DNA of 64,000 nt from JAUIAI01 sp963732405 (GTDB lineage: Bacteria > Pseudomonadota > Gammaproteobacteria > Burkholderiales > Burkholderiaceae_E): contig CAVSZG010000001.1 in the NCBI GenBank assembly GCA_963732405.1, positions 682,001 to 746,000 of the forward strand, read 5' to 3'. The position numbers were made by a program, and so were the translations under genes. Shown here one piece after another: positions 1-8,442 of this stretch. The notes below the pieces were generated by a model, which was not told where the DNA came from, did no database searches, and worked only from the letters and a program-made list of their open reading frames with translations. Numbering within the stretch: the stretch's first letter is position 1; each line of letters starts with the position of its first letter.

Positions 1-33
1 ATCGAAAAATCGATCACTCTCCGCTTCTTTTCC

Positions 34-1017
34 TCACTGCAGGCGGACTGCTCCCAGGACCGAATACCGGACGAGAAAAATGTTCGCCAACGCTGCCGTG
101 ACGTACACCCGATTGGCGTTCTTGGCCAACCCGCGGTAGCGCACTTTGCTGAACCCGAACACCCGCTTGATCACGCCGATCGAATGTTCAACGCGCGAAC
201 GGATGCGCGACTTGGTTCGGTTCTTCGCCTTGATCGACTCATCGGTGAAATGCTTCCACTTGCATTGCTGGTTCGTGAAGTCCTTGGCCTTGGGCGCCCG
301 GGCGCGGATCACCTCGCCCTGGCTCTTGTAGGCCTGATCGCCGTAGACACGCGTTTCGTGGCCACGCAGCAGCTGGCCCATTACCTTGTTATCGGCCGTG
401 TTGGCCGGGGTCACTGCGACCGAGTGGATCACCTTGCTCTGGCTGTCCACTCCGACATGCATCTTCATGCCGAAATACCACTGGTTGCCTTTCTTGGTTT
501 GATGCATCTCAGGGTCGCGCTCACCCTTGGCGTTCTTGGTCGAACTGGGAGCCGCGATAATCGTTGCATCAACGATCGTGCCCTTGGACAGGCGCAGTCC
601 GCGCTTGATCAGCACATTGCCCACTTCCTCAAAGATGCGCTGCCCCAGATTGTTCGCTTCGAGCAGATGGCGAAACCGCATCACCGTCGTTTCGTCGGGA
701 ACCGGTTCGCGTCCCAGATCGATTCCCACGAACGAGCGCATGGCCAGCGAGTCATACAGCGCCTCTTCTACCGCCGGGTCCGACAGATCGAACCACAGTT
801 GCAGGCAGTGAATCCGCAGCATCCGTTCCAACCCGAACGCCGGACGACCGCCCGCGCTGGTGCTCTTCGAGTAAAACGGTTCAATCAGCGCCGCCAACTC
901 CTTCCACGGCACCACCGAATCCATTTCGGACAGAAACTTCTCGCGACGCGTCGGCTTGCGATATCGCTCAAAGTCGCTGACGGCCAACGTCAATTGCTTA
1001 CGATGCTTGCTGGTCAA
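34..1017 (-). CDS. IS5-family transposase
   Basis: A 327-residue DDE transposase of the IS5 family, which would move the element by cut-and-paste. The N-terminal part resembles the IS5 DUF772 region (FGLERMLRIHCLQLWF, DPAVEEALYDS). The catalytic domain follows, with IVDATIIAAPSS, YGDQAYKS and the C-terminal RVEHSIGVIKRVFGF containing the conserved Glu. The start is TTG at 1015-1017, preceded by a GGGGA ribosome-binding site. The reading frame looks intact. The right end can be placed near 1096, but the left end lies outside the window, so completeness of the element cannot be judged. Confidence 0.93.
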   Translation of the reverse strand: MTSKHRKQLTLAVSDFERYRKPTRREKFLSEMDSVVPWKELAALIEPFYSKSTSAGGRPAFGLERMLRIHCLQLWFDLSDPAVEEALYDSLAMRSFVGIDLGREPVPDETTVMRFRHLLEANNLGQRIFEEVGNVLIKRGLRLSKGTIVDATIIAAPSSTKNAKGERDPEMHQTKKGNQWYFGMKMHVGVDSQSKVIHSVAVTPANTADNKVMGQLLRGHETRVYGDQAYKSQGEVIRARAPKAKDFTNQQCKWKHFTDESIKAKNRTKSRIRSRVEHSIGVIKRVFGFSKVRYRGLAKNANRVYVTAALANIFLVRYSVLGAVRLQ

Positions 1018-1075
1018 CGCAATTCCCCAGGGCTGCGGCGTGAACGCTCATTTTATCGTTCCGCCGCAGTCAAAG

Positions 1076-1100
1076 CGACGGTTTTGCGGAACTTCCCTAG
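1076..1100. repeat. Putative right terminal inverted repeat and CTAG target site of the IS5-type element
   Basis: About 60 bases beyond the transposase start the sequence reads into the element as GGAAGTTCCGCAAAACCG (minus strand). It is followed at 1097-1100 by CTAG. IS5-family elements usually duplicate a 4-bp YTAR target, and CTAG fits that. The partner repeat would lie left of position 1, so this is an inference from one end. Confidence 0.4.
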
Positions 1101-1184
1101 GGGATGTCGAAGCCACCCTCACCGAGCATCCCGGATTCATTGAATCGCGACATTATCGCCGTCGTCAACGCTGAGAGATTCACC

Positions 1185-1514
1185 ATGAAGATGGAAGGAA
1201 TACCCTTTGGCACCACTGACTGGGAAACGCTGCCCCGCACGGAGCACAAAGGAATCACCGGCGTCGCCTACTGGCGCACGGCGAACTTCGGGAGCATCCG
1301 AGTGCGAATGGTTGAGTATTCGCGAGGTTATGACGCCGACCACTGGTGCTCGAAGGGTCACATCCTGCTGTGCCTGAGTGGGCAACTCGACACAGAGCTC
1401 GAGGATGGCCGCCGATTCCTTCTGAAGCCGGGCATGAGCTACCAGGTCGCCGATGGCGCCGAGCCGCACCGCTCGCGCACAGAGCTTGGCGCCACCCTGT
1501 TCATCGTTGACTGA
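1185..1514 (+). CDS. DHCW-motif-type cupin fold protein
   Basis: A small single-domain cupin of 109 residues, close to the size of the DHCW-motif cupin family. Visible conserved stretches are IPFGTTDWE, GVAYWRTANFG, ADHWCSKGHILLC and LKPGMSYQVADGAEPHRS. The histidines in the two latter blocks are placed as metal ligands of a cupin barrel. No substrate is established for the family. An in-frame start exists upstream at 1104, but the ATG at 1185 matches family length and has a purine-rich GAGAG upstream. The next gene begins 8 bases after the stop, so the two are probably co-transcribed. Confidence 0.8.
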   Translation: MKMEGIPFGTTDWETLPRTEHKGITGVAYWRTANFGSIRVRMVEYSRGYDADHWCSKGHILLCLSGQLDTELEDGRRFLLKPGMSYQVADGAEPHRSRTELGATLFIVD

Positions 1515-1522
1515 TCGCCGCC

Positions 1523-1885
1523 ATGTCTGCCCGCATCCCTCGGAGGCTTCAAGGCAGTTGCCACTGTGGCGCCGTCCGTTTCGAAATTGAAACCGACTTT
1601 CCCGAACTCACCACCTGCAGCTGTTCCCTCTGCCGGATGAAGAATGCACTCATGGTCAAGGTGCATGAGAGCCGGTTTCACCTGATGGCGGGAGAGGAAG
1701 CACTCACTGAATATCAGTTTCATACCAGGACGGCCAGGCACTACTTCTGCAGGGTCTGCGGCATCTACCCCTTTCATCGCAAGCGGGTAACACCTGATTA
1801 CTACGGCGTGAACGTCTACTGCCTCGACGGCGCGCAGTTCGACGATGTGCCGATTCGTCGTGCGGACGGGGCAGCAATGCCTTGA
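1523..1885 (+). CDS. GFA/CENP-V family zinc-binding protein
   Basis: A 120-residue protein with the three cysteine clusters of the GFA fold: CHCG near residue 13, CSCSLC near residue 32 and CRVCG near residue 75. These bind structural zinc. The family is named after glutathione-dependent formaldehyde-activating enzyme, but that activity is doubtful for most members. Here it is best treated as a zinc protein of unknown reaction. It follows the cupin gene closely. A link with the alcohol-oxidation genes downstream is possible, but it lies on the opposite strand. Confidence 0.82.
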   Translation: MSARIPRRLQGSCHCGAVRFEIETDFPELTTCSCSLCRMKNALMVKVHESRFHLMAGEEALTEYQFHTRTARHYFCRVCGIYPFHRKRVTPDYYGVNVYCLDGAQFDDVPIRRADGAAMP

Positions 1886-1937
1886 GCCTGCTCGGGTGCG
1901 CGGCTGAATCCTGGCCTGCCCATTCGAACATGATGCC

Positions 1938-1966
1938 CGGCCCGCCTCGCTGATGCCAGCGGGCCG
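1938..1966. terminator. GC-rich hairpin between convergent genes
   Basis: Perfect 8-bp stem (CGGCCCGC at 1938-1945, GCGGGCCG at 1959-1966) with a 13-base loop. It lies between the convergent ends of the GFA gene and the MDR reductase gene. It may end transcription from both sides, but neither side has a T-run, so the call is tentative. Confidence 0.4.
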
Positions 1967-1975
1967 TCCGGTCAA

Positions 1976-2938
1976 TCAGATCGTCAGCACGATCTTGCCG
2001 AACTGCTCACCCTTGTCCATGCGCGCCAGCGCCGCATTGCCGTCGGCGAGCGCATAGCTCGCATCAACCACCGGCACGACCTTGTGCTGATTGACGAAGG
2101 CGACCATCGCGACAAAGTCGCGGTCCGAGCCCATGGTCGAGCCCTTGATGTCGATCTGATTGAAGAAGACGACCTGCGGGCTCACGTCTTCCCAGTTGCC
2201 TCGCGTGCCACCATACAGGCCGATCCGCGCACCGCGCCGGGTCAGCTTGACCAGATCGCCAAAGCCACGCCCACCCGCACTGTCGATGATCACGTCGAAT
2301 CCACCGGTCTGCTGCTTGAGCGACTTGACGAAATCGGCGTCCCGATAATTCACGCCGCCCGCCGCGCCGAGCTCGATCGCCCGCGCGATCTTGTCGGCCG
2401 AGCCCGATGTCACCCATACCTCGGCGCCCGCGGCAATCGCGAACTGGCACGCGAGCAAGGCCACACCACCACCCACCCCGCTGATGAGCACCTTCTCGCC
2501 CTTGTTCGCACCGCAGCGGCTGAACAGGCAACGATAGGCGGTCAGGCCGGCCAGCGGCAGCGCGGCGGCCTGTTGCATGGTCAGATGGGCCGGTTTGTCG
2601 ACCACACGATCGGCCGCCACGACGATCTGCTCGGCAAAGGTGCCGTGGGTCGGCATGCCCAACATGTGATAGTCGGGGGCCGGATAGCGTTCGCTCTCGC
2701 CCCAGCCGATATTCGGATTCAGGATCACTTCACGTTTGTTCAGTAATCCGGCCCCGTCCGAGCCCAGGATGATGTTCTCGCGAATGCCTGGATACAGGCC
2801 CTTGGTGATCCAGTTGTCACGGTGGTTCAGTGCCGCGGCCTTGAGCTGCACCGCCACCTCACCATCGGCCGGCGCGGGCAGGTTGATGTCTTCATAGGCA
2901 AGCGGGGTGTTGCGGGCTTTGTAGACGAGTGCCTTCAT
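1976..2938 (-). CDS. Zinc-type/quinone-oxidoreductase-like MDR family NAD(P)H reductase
   Basis: A 320-residue medium-chain dehydrogenase/reductase. The N-terminal GroES-like domain carries LNHRDNWITKGLYPG and GSDGAGLL. The Rossmann domain carries VLISGVGGGVALLACQFA, the nucleotide-binding glycine motif. It likely reduces or oxidises an alcohol, enone or aldehyde with NAD(P)H in the cytosol. The substrate cannot be read from sequence. A strong GGAGGA ribosome-binding site precedes the ATG. It is the last gene of the minus-strand alcohol-oxidation block and could handle a product of the periplasmic dehydrogenases, which is inference from position only. Confidence 0.85.
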   Translation of the reverse strand: MKALVYKARNTPLAYEDINLPAPADGEVAVQLKAAALNHRDNWITKGLYPGIRENIILGSDGAGLLNKREVILNPNIGWGESERYPAPDYHMLGMPTHGTFAEQIVVAADRVVDKPAHLTMQQAAALPLAGLTAYRCLFSRCGANKGEKVLISGVGGGVALLACQFAIAAGAEVWVTSGSADKIARAIELGAAGGVNYRDADFVKSLKQQTGGFDVIIDSAGGRGFGDLVKLTRRGARIGLYGGTRGNWEDVSPQVVFFNQIDIKGSTMGSDRDFVAMVAFVNQHKVVPVVDASYALADGNAALARMDKGEQFGKIVLTI

Positions 2939-3022
2939 GGGTCCTCCGGTTCGTGTTGTCGGGTTTGGACCAATACTACCCGTTGCCCACCGCAGGCGAC
3001 GCCGCGCGGAGCCGGCGATGGC

Positions 3023-3799
3023 TCAGGGGCGTCGATGGTCGACGCCGTAGCGCCGATAGATTGCCGAGATGGTGCCATTATCGAGCAGTGCCGAGATTGC
3101 CTCATCGACGGCAGCCACCAGTGGATCGTCGGCGCGACGCATGCCCACCGCAACCGACCAGCGCAATTGCTGTTCGGCATCTTCGGCGTGAACCAGTTGC
3201 ACTTGCTGGTCGGGATGCTGAAGGTTGTGATAGCCGATGGATGCGGTCGACAGCGCGCCCGCGGTTACCGAACCGGATGCCACGGCCTGAATCAACTCAT
3301 CTTCAAAGCCAAACGGCACCATGGCTGCACCGGTGCGACTGACAATCTGACTGGCCAGTGAATTGACCATGATGCCCACGCGCATGCCATCGGGCAACAG
3401 ACGATACTCCGCGACGATGGGCTTTCCCGGTGCGAATGCCAGGGCAACACCGCTCACATGGTAGGGCCTGGACAATCGAATCGATCGGGGCAGCGCGTCG
3501 GGATCGACGATCGTATCCATCAGGATGTCGCAGTCGACCGTGGCGGCACGCCGCCGGGTGATGATCCATTCGGTACGCAGCCGCACACCCAGACGTTCGG
3601 CGAGCGCGCGGGCAATCTCGATCTGAAAACCCGGTTGGTCGGGTTTGTTGGATGAATAAGGCAGCGAATTCTCGCTCGCGCAAAGCGATAGTTCACCGTT
3701 GGCCTGGATGGTGGACAGCGGCTTGGCCGCTGCCAGGGCAGGCAGTGCGGCCATCACTACGGCGAGACACATCCGAAAAACTGTGCTGGGCAGATTCAT
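3023..3799 (-). CDS. Periplasmic substrate-binding-like protein, XoxJ/MoxJ type
   Basis: A 258-residue protein with an N-terminal signal peptide ending near ALAAAKP and a family-3 solute-binding fold (LSLCASENSLPYSSNKPDQPGFQIEIA split over residues 36-62, then DCDILMDTIVDPDA). Proteins of this kind next to PQQ dehydrogenases are the MoxJ/XoxJ group. They are thought to help mature or partner the dehydrogenase rather than feed an ABC transporter. No ABC permease or ATPase gene is nearby. It follows the cytochrome c gene by 56 bases, completing a xoxF-xoxG-xoxJ-like order. Confidence 0.82.
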   Translation of the reverse strand: MNLPSTVFRMCLAVVMAALPALAAAKPLSTIQANGELSLCASENSLPYSSNKPDQPGFQIEIARALAERLGVRLRTEWIITRRRAATVDCDILMDTIVDPDALPRSIRLSRPYHVSGVALAFAPGKPIVAEYRLLPDGMRVGIMVNSLASQIVSRTGAAMVPFGFEDELIQAVASGSVTAGALSTASIGYHNLQHPDQQVQLVHAEDAEQQLRWSVAVGMRRADDPLVAAVDEAISALLDNGTISAIYRRYGVDHRRP

Positions 3800-3855
3800 A
3801 TCGGCTTCGATGGGAACACTGTGAATCGACAGGTCGCGGGCATGGTCCTGTCCAT

Positions 3856-4287
3856 TTACTGAGTGGCGGGTTCCAGCGCGCGAATGTACTGAATGATCGC
3901 CTTGATCTGATCGTCATTGAAGGCCGACTTGTAGCTGGGCATCTGACCGACCTTACCGGTGCGAATCCGGTACGCGATTTCGCCATCGGTCAAGGTCGTA
4001 TTCATCAACTGCGGGCCCTTGCCGGCTTCCCGGCCGCCCGCCGAGTGGCACCAGCCACAGGTAGTGGCGAATAACTGTCGCACATCAAAGGCCGGGCTGA
4101 CTTTGTCTCCTGGCACTGGATCAGCATTGCTGCTCGTGACCGGCGATGATGCCGGGTTGCCCGTATCCGCATGCTGACCCGATTGCATGGGCCCCGGCTT
4201 GGTCGTCGGTTGAGCCGACACACCGGCAGCAATGATACCGAGCATGGATGCCGTCAGGAGTGTTGATCGGTATGGGATGCGCTTCAT
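3856..4287 (-). CDS. Cytochrome c, class I, partner of PQQ dehydrogenase 1 (XoxG-like position)
   Basis: A 143-residue periplasmic cytochrome. It has a signal peptide (AAGVSAQ near residue 25), a Pro/Ser-rich spacer, one haem motif CGWCH at about residues 77-81, and a likely distal Met ligand in GQMPSYK near residue 116. It should take electrons from the PQQ enzyme encoded just upstream and pass them to the oxidase chain. The start MKRIPY is preferred over an ATG 48 bases upstream, because it begins a normal signal peptide. A terminator-like hairpin separates it from the dehydrogenase gene. Confidence 0.88.
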   Translation of the reverse strand: MKRIPYRSTLLTASMLGIIAAGVSAQPTTKPGPMQSGQHADTGNPASSPVTSSNADPVPGDKVSPAFDVRQLFATTCGWCHSAGGREAGKGPQLMNTTLTDGEIAYRIRTGKVGQMPSYKSAFNDDQIKAIIQYIRALEPATQ

Positions 4288-4310
4288 TGCGTTAGTTGAA
4301 CTTGGAATGG

Positions 4311-4354
4311 AAAAACCGCGGCACCAGCACCCCACTCAGGGTCTTGGTGCCGCG
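4311..4354 (-). terminator. Rho-independent terminator or attenuator after PQQ dehydrogenase 1
   Basis: On the minus strand a perfect 10-bp stem (CGCGGCACCA at 4317-4326, TGGTGCCGCG at 4345-4354) with an 18-base loop is followed directly by TTTTT. It sits 42 bases after the dehydrogenase stop and 24 bases before the cytochrome start. It could lower expression of the cytochrome and binding protein relative to the dehydrogenase. Confidence 0.8.
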
Positions 4355-4395
4355 ACCTGCTGCAGCGATCAGATCTCGAACAACGAGAAGTCGGC

Positions 4396-6144
4396 TTACT
4401 GCAGCGCGAAGACCTTGATCACGCCGGAGTCCTTGGGCATCTGGGCGAACGTGCCCTTGAAGAAGGCGGCATAGTCGTCGCCAGCCAGTCCGCCCCAGCC
4501 GGTCATGACCGCGACATACTGCTTGCCCTTGGCGCGATAGCTGATGATGCCGCCATTGTGGCCCTGACCATTGTTGTGACTCCAGAGCTCCTTGCCCGTC
4601 GTGGCGTCATAGGCGCGTAGGAATCCGCGTGCATCGGGCACGAACAAGAGATTGCCCCCGGTCGACAACAGACTGGCCAATGGCGGCTCGGGGAACTGGA
4701 TTTCCCAGGTCATCTTGCCCGTGATCGGATCGCGCGCCGACACATGGCCGCGGACCGGGCCGTCCTTGGGATGAGTCAGGTTTAAATCCGCGCCGATGTT
4801 GAGCTGGGCCATGGGCTCCAGAATCGGCGTGGTCTTCTTGATATCCAGGTCCATGCACCACTCGTTGCCCACCTTGTACATCATCCCGGTCTTGGGATTG
4901 TAGGAGCCCATGTTCCAGCTCATGCCGCCAGCGATGAACGGGCACAGATTGGTATGTTTGCCTTCGGTCATGTCGCGGCGACCGACCAGGGTGCCATCTG
5001 GTTTGATGGTCTCGACGAAATTGATGTTCTTGACCAGCGGCCACACATTCTTGACCTTGGCCTCGCGGTCATAGACCCAGACGAAGCCGCTCTTGCTCGG
5101 ATGGACGGTGTACTTCTTGCCGTCCCTTTCGATCATGATGAACTCGCCGGTGGACGAGTCGAAATCCCACGCATCGTGCGGAATCTCCTGGTGATAGTTC
5201 TTCAGCTTGCCGGTATCGGGATCGAGCAGAATCACCGAGGTCGTGTACTTGTTCTCGCCGGGCCGGGCACCTTTGGTCATGTAGTCGGGACCGGACCAAT
5301 CATAGAGCGGCCCCGGATTCGCGGTTCCCCACCAGACGGTATTGGTTTCGACGTCATAACCGCCCGGCATCCAGCCGCCGCCGCCCCCGGTCTTCCATGA
5401 ATCATTGAGCCAGGTGTTTTTGGCATCGCCATTGCCTTCCTCACCTGCCACGGTGAAGAAGCGCCAGAGTTGCTTGCCTGTTTTGGCATCGACGCCGAAG
5501 ATCGGACCGCGGCTGGGCCACTCACCGCCTTGCGCACCAATGATGACCTTGTCCTTGACCAACAAGGGAGCGCCGGTGAAGCCCACTGTGAGCTTCTCGG
5601 AGTCGACCAGCTTGACTTCCCAGGCGAGCTTGCCGGTCTTCATGTCGATGGCCGCCAACTTGCCGTCCAGAGTCCCCATGTAGAGATTGCCGTATCCCAT
5701 GGCAATGCCGCGGTTGTATGGCGAATGCGTCTGCTTGGACACCAGATCATCATTGAGCTTGTGGGCATAGTGCCAGAGCACTTCACCCGTGGCGCCATCG
5801 AGCGCCCAGATCTGGTTGTAGGCGCCGGAGTAGTAAAGCACCCCATCCGCCACCAGCGGATAGGATTGCAGACCCCGCACTGATCGCGCGGCGACGTGCG
5901 ACCAGGCCTCGCGAAGATTCTTCACGTTGCCCGGATTGATTTCGTCGAGCGCGCTGTAATGCCAGCCTTCGTAGTTGCCGTGATAAATCATCCAGTTATC
6001 CGGCTCGCTGATGGCGTTGTTCAGCCGTGCAGCGTCGATGTCCTTGGCGACCGCATCGGCCGTCCATGCCAGGGAGAACGCCGACGCGACGGCCAGGGTG
6101 AGGCCGGTGGCGCGAATGGAGAGAGCTTTAGAAGCGTTGTTCAT
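4396..6144 (-). CDS. PQQ-dependent alcohol dehydrogenase 1 (quinoprotein, XoxF-like context)
   Basis: A 582-residue periplasmic quinoprotein that oxidises alcohols and hands electrons to cytochrome c. After a signal peptide (ending near TADAVA) come propeller blades marked by tryptophan-docking motifs, for example ALDGATGEVLW, AIDMKTGKLAW and AYDATTGKELW. Predicted metal ligands are Glu208 (GGEW), Asn276 (TANPGP) and the catalytic Asp327 in WDFDS. Asp329, two residues on, is the position that marks lanthanide-dependent enzymes. The usual adjacent Cys-Cys pair is absent; the segment reads VSKQTHSPYNRG. The start MNNASK at 6144 is preferred over the ATG at 6162. No pqq biosynthesis genes are in the window. 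The substrate is unknown. Confidence 0.92.
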   Translation of the reverse strand: MNNASKALSIRATGLTLAVASAFSLAWTADAVAKDIDAARLNNAISEPDNWMIYHGNYEGWHYSALDEINPGNVKNLREAWSHVAARSVRGLQSYPLVADGVLYYSGAYNQIWALDGATGEVLWHYAHKLNDDLVSKQTHSPYNRGIAMGYGNLYMGTLDGKLAAIDMKTGKLAWEVKLVDSEKLTVGFTGAPLLVKDKVIIGAQGGEWPSRGPIFGVDAKTGKQLWRFFTVAGEEGNGDAKNTWLNDSWKTGGGGGWMPGGYDVETNTVWWGTANPGPLYDWSGPDYMTKGARPGENKYTTSVILLDPDTGKLKNYHQEIPHDAWDFDSSTGEFIMIERDGKKYTVHPSKSGFVWVYDREAKVKNVWPLVKNINFVETIKPDGTLVGRRDMTEGKHTNLCPFIAGGMSWNMGSYNPKTGMMYKVGNEWCMDLDIKKTTPILEPMAQLNIGADLNLTHPKDGPVRGHVSARDPITGKMTWEIQFPEPPLASLLSTGGNLLFVPDARGFLRAYDATTGKELWSHNNGQGHNGGIISYRAKGKQYVAVMTGWGGLAGDDYAAFFKGTFAQMPKDSGVIKVFALQ

Positions 6145-6529
6145 CCTGCATCCTTTGATCATTGGAGTTTTGGCAGTAGCTGCCTGCCGTAAGCAGCGCG
6201 ACGAGCGCGCAAGACGAGATAGCGGAGCAAGTCCGCTGAATGTCAGTCAGGGTGTGGTTTGCAGCCGGATCAGATCCGGCGATGTCTCCTCTCGTTCCGG
6301 CGTTGCATGTCGACCTGATTCATGACAACGATGCAGATCAAACCTTGCATCGAACAAGAAACTCAGTCGGCCACCAGATACGAGTCTGTTTTATACACGC
6401 GTGATACACATTCTTCAACATTGCAACCCGCGTCGTTGCAACTGGATACGATATTCGCAACGCAGCAAGTTAAGGTTGATTGGCGCGGCCGATTACGCAG
6501 ACCGGCCGCGCCAGACAACAACTCGTGCG
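6145..6529. promoter_or_regulatory. Intergenic region upstream of PQQ dehydrogenase 1 with three inverted repeats
   Basis: This 385-base gap has no credible gene. It holds three perfect inverted repeats. The first is GCCGGATC-A-GATCCGGC at 6264-6280. The second is CGATGCA with TGCATCG at 6329-6352. The third is TTGCAAC with GTTGCAA at 6421-6441. They are spread over about 180 bases upstream of the dehydrogenase and are candidate operators. I could not find a -24/-12 sigma-54 promoter here, unlike the region upstream of PQQ dehydrogenase 2. Confidence 0.45.
6481..6513 (-). terminator. Hairpin downstream of the flavin monooxygenase gene
   Basis: Perfect 11-bp GC-rich stem (TGGCGCGGCCG at 6481-6491, CGGCCGCGCCA at 6503-6513) with an 11-base loop, starting 17 bases past the monooxygenase stop. 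No T-run follows on the minus strand, so termination efficiency is uncertain. Confidence 0.5.
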
Positions 6530-8344
6530 TCAACGCTTGTGGTAGGACGGCGCGCGTTCATACACCGGGGTCGCCAAGCCCTCCATGCGCGCCTTCAACT
6601 GCAAGGCCAGAAACTGCGAGTAGTGCCGTGACTGATGCAGATTGCCGCCGTGAATCCAGAGATTCTCGACCTGGGTGGGCTTCCACATGTTGCGCAGCTC
6701 ACCCTCCCAGGGGCCGGGATCCTTCGGTGTATCCGAGCCCAGACCCCAGCACTTGCCCACTTTGTCGGCCACGTCGGGCGAAATGAGATCGGCCAGCCAG
6801 CCATTCATCGAGCCATAACCGGTTGCATAGACGAGCAGGTCGGCAGGCAGTTCGGTGCCATCACTCAGGGTGACCGACTCCGGGTTGATACGCTCGATCT
6901 CGACCCCGCTCTTGAGCTTGATGCTGCCGTTGGCGACCAGTTCAGAAGCGCCCACATCGATGTAATAGCCGGAGCCGCGGCGCAGATACTTCATGAACAG
7001 GCCCGAACCATCGACGCCGAAGTCGAGCATGAAACCGGCCTTCTCAAGTCGCGAATACAGGTCGGCATCCCGCTTTTTCATTTCGTCATAGACCGGGATG
7101 TGGAAGGTGTGCATGATCTTGTAGGGCACCGAGGCGAAGATCAGATCGGCCTTGTGATGATCGATGCCGCTTTCAACCGCCTGCTCGGAATACAGACCGC
7201 CCAACGCCAGTTCCATGAGTGAGTCGGAAGGCGCGATGTGGGTCGATGTGCGCTGGATCATAGTCACATCGGCGCCCTGCTCCCAGAGCGCGGCGCAGAT
7301 GTCATGCGCCGAATTGTTCGAACCCAGCACTACGCAGCGCTTGTCCTTGTAGGCCTCCGGGCCGGGATGTTTGCTCGAATGATGCTGATCACCCTTGAAA
7401 GTATTGGCGCCCGGTATCTCGGGCACGTTCGGGTATCCCGAAACGCCCAGCGCGAACACGAGCTGCCTGGGTTTGAGCAACACCGTTTTACCTTCGCGCT
7501 CAACCGTAATGACCCAGTTCTGGTCCTTTTCATCAAAATGTGCCTTGGTGGCCGTGGTCGAATGCCAGTAGTTGAGCTCCATGACCTTCGTGTACATCTC
7601 CAGCCAGTCACCCAGTTTGTCCTTGGGCGCGAACACCGGCCAGTCATCGGGAAACGGCAGGTAGGGCAGATGGTCATACCAGACCGGATCGTGCAGGCAG
7701 AGCGACTTGTAGCGATTGCGCCAGGAGTCGCCCGGGCGGGCATTTTTTTCGATGATGATGGTCGGCACGCCCAGCCGGCGCAGACGCGCACCCAGTGCGA
7801 TACCGCCCTGCCCGCCACCCACGATCACGACATAGGGCTGCTCGTCATAGCCCAGACGTGCCAGCTCTTCCTGACGTCGCTCCAGCCAGGATTTTCGCCC
7901 GCGTGCCGCGCCATGTTCGGCACCCATCAAGCGTCGTCTGCCCTTGTGTTCTTCGTGACCCTTGAGCTCGGTCATGGTAGTGAGCAGCGTCCAGGCCTTG
8001 CCGCCGCGCAAGCGTGCATGGGCGCGTCCGCGCGCGACAGCGGTCTCGAAGGTGAACCAGGCGTCGATCACGCCATCGGCCTCGGTGGCCTCGCCCTCGA
8101 GCGCGAATCCGGTCGGCTGCACATCGGCCAGCCGCGCCTTGAGCATCCGACCGATGGCGGCCTGGCCCTCCAGGGTCTTGATGTTCCAGGTGAAGCTGAC
8201 CAGATCGCGCCAATAACTATCGGTTTCGAACAGCGCCATGGCGCCGTCGATGTCCTGCCCGGCCAGTGCCTTTTCCAGGCTGCCAAGCCATTGTCGTGCG
8301 GCGGCGGTCGCCGCGGTGACGGTTGGGTCCAGTACTTGTGTCAC
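6530..8344 (-). CDS. Flavin-containing monooxygenase with N-terminal NTF2-like domain
   Basis: A 604-residue two-part protein. Residues 10-130 look like an NTF2/SnoaL-type domain. The rest is an FAD/NADPH monooxygenase with the FAD motif GGGQGG at 176-181, the NADPH motif GSNNSA at 341-346 and an ATGYG motif near 505. The FMO/Baeyer-Villiger fingerprint appears as FKGDQHHSSKHP at 316-327, with His where Trp, Tyr or Phe is usual. It probably inserts one oxygen into a ketone or other soft substrate. The start is GTG with AAGGAGA upstream. It sits between the two PQQ dehydrogenase modules, which suggests a role in the same alcohol or ketone pathway. Confidence 0.87.
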   Translation of the reverse strand: MTQVLDPTVTAATAAARQWLGSLEKALAGQDIDGAMALFETDSYWRDLVSFTWNIKTLEGQAAIGRMLKARLADVQPTGFALEGEATEADGVIDAWFTFETAVARGRAHARLRGGKAWTLLTTMTELKGHEEHKGRRRLMGAEHGAARGRKSWLERRQEELARLGYDEQPYVVIVGGGQGGIALGARLRRLGVPTIIIEKNARPGDSWRNRYKSLCLHDPVWYDHLPYLPFPDDWPVFAPKDKLGDWLEMYTKVMELNYWHSTTATKAHFDEKDQNWVITVEREGKTVLLKPRQLVFALGVSGYPNVPEIPGANTFKGDQHHSSKHPGPEAYKDKRCVVLGSNNSAHDICAALWEQGADVTMIQRTSTHIAPSDSLMELALGGLYSEQAVESGIDHHKADLIFASVPYKIMHTFHIPVYDEMKKRDADLYSRLEKAGFMLDFGVDGSGLFMKYLRRGSGYYIDVGASELVANGSIKLKSGVEIERINPESVTLSDGTELPADLLVYATGYGSMNGWLADLISPDVADKVGKCWGLGSDTPKDPGPWEGELRNMWKPTQVENLWIHGGNLHQSRHYSQFLALQLKARMEGLATPVYERAPSYHKR

Positions 8345-8442
8345 TGCCTGTCTCCTTCAAAGTGTCGTTGTGATCAGGATCGTCGGCTCGAGAACCGATG
8401 TTGCGATCCGGCCCGGATGGGCGTCTGTATGGCGGATCCGTT

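Noticed and set aside
184..1143. A plus-strand open frame of 319 codons opposite the transposase
   Set aside because: It is the mirror of a well-supported transposase gene and shows no family motif.
6145..6529. Sigma-54 promoter for PQQ dehydrogenase 1
   Set aside because: No TGGCAC-N5-TTGCW match on the minus strand; only inverted repeats are present.
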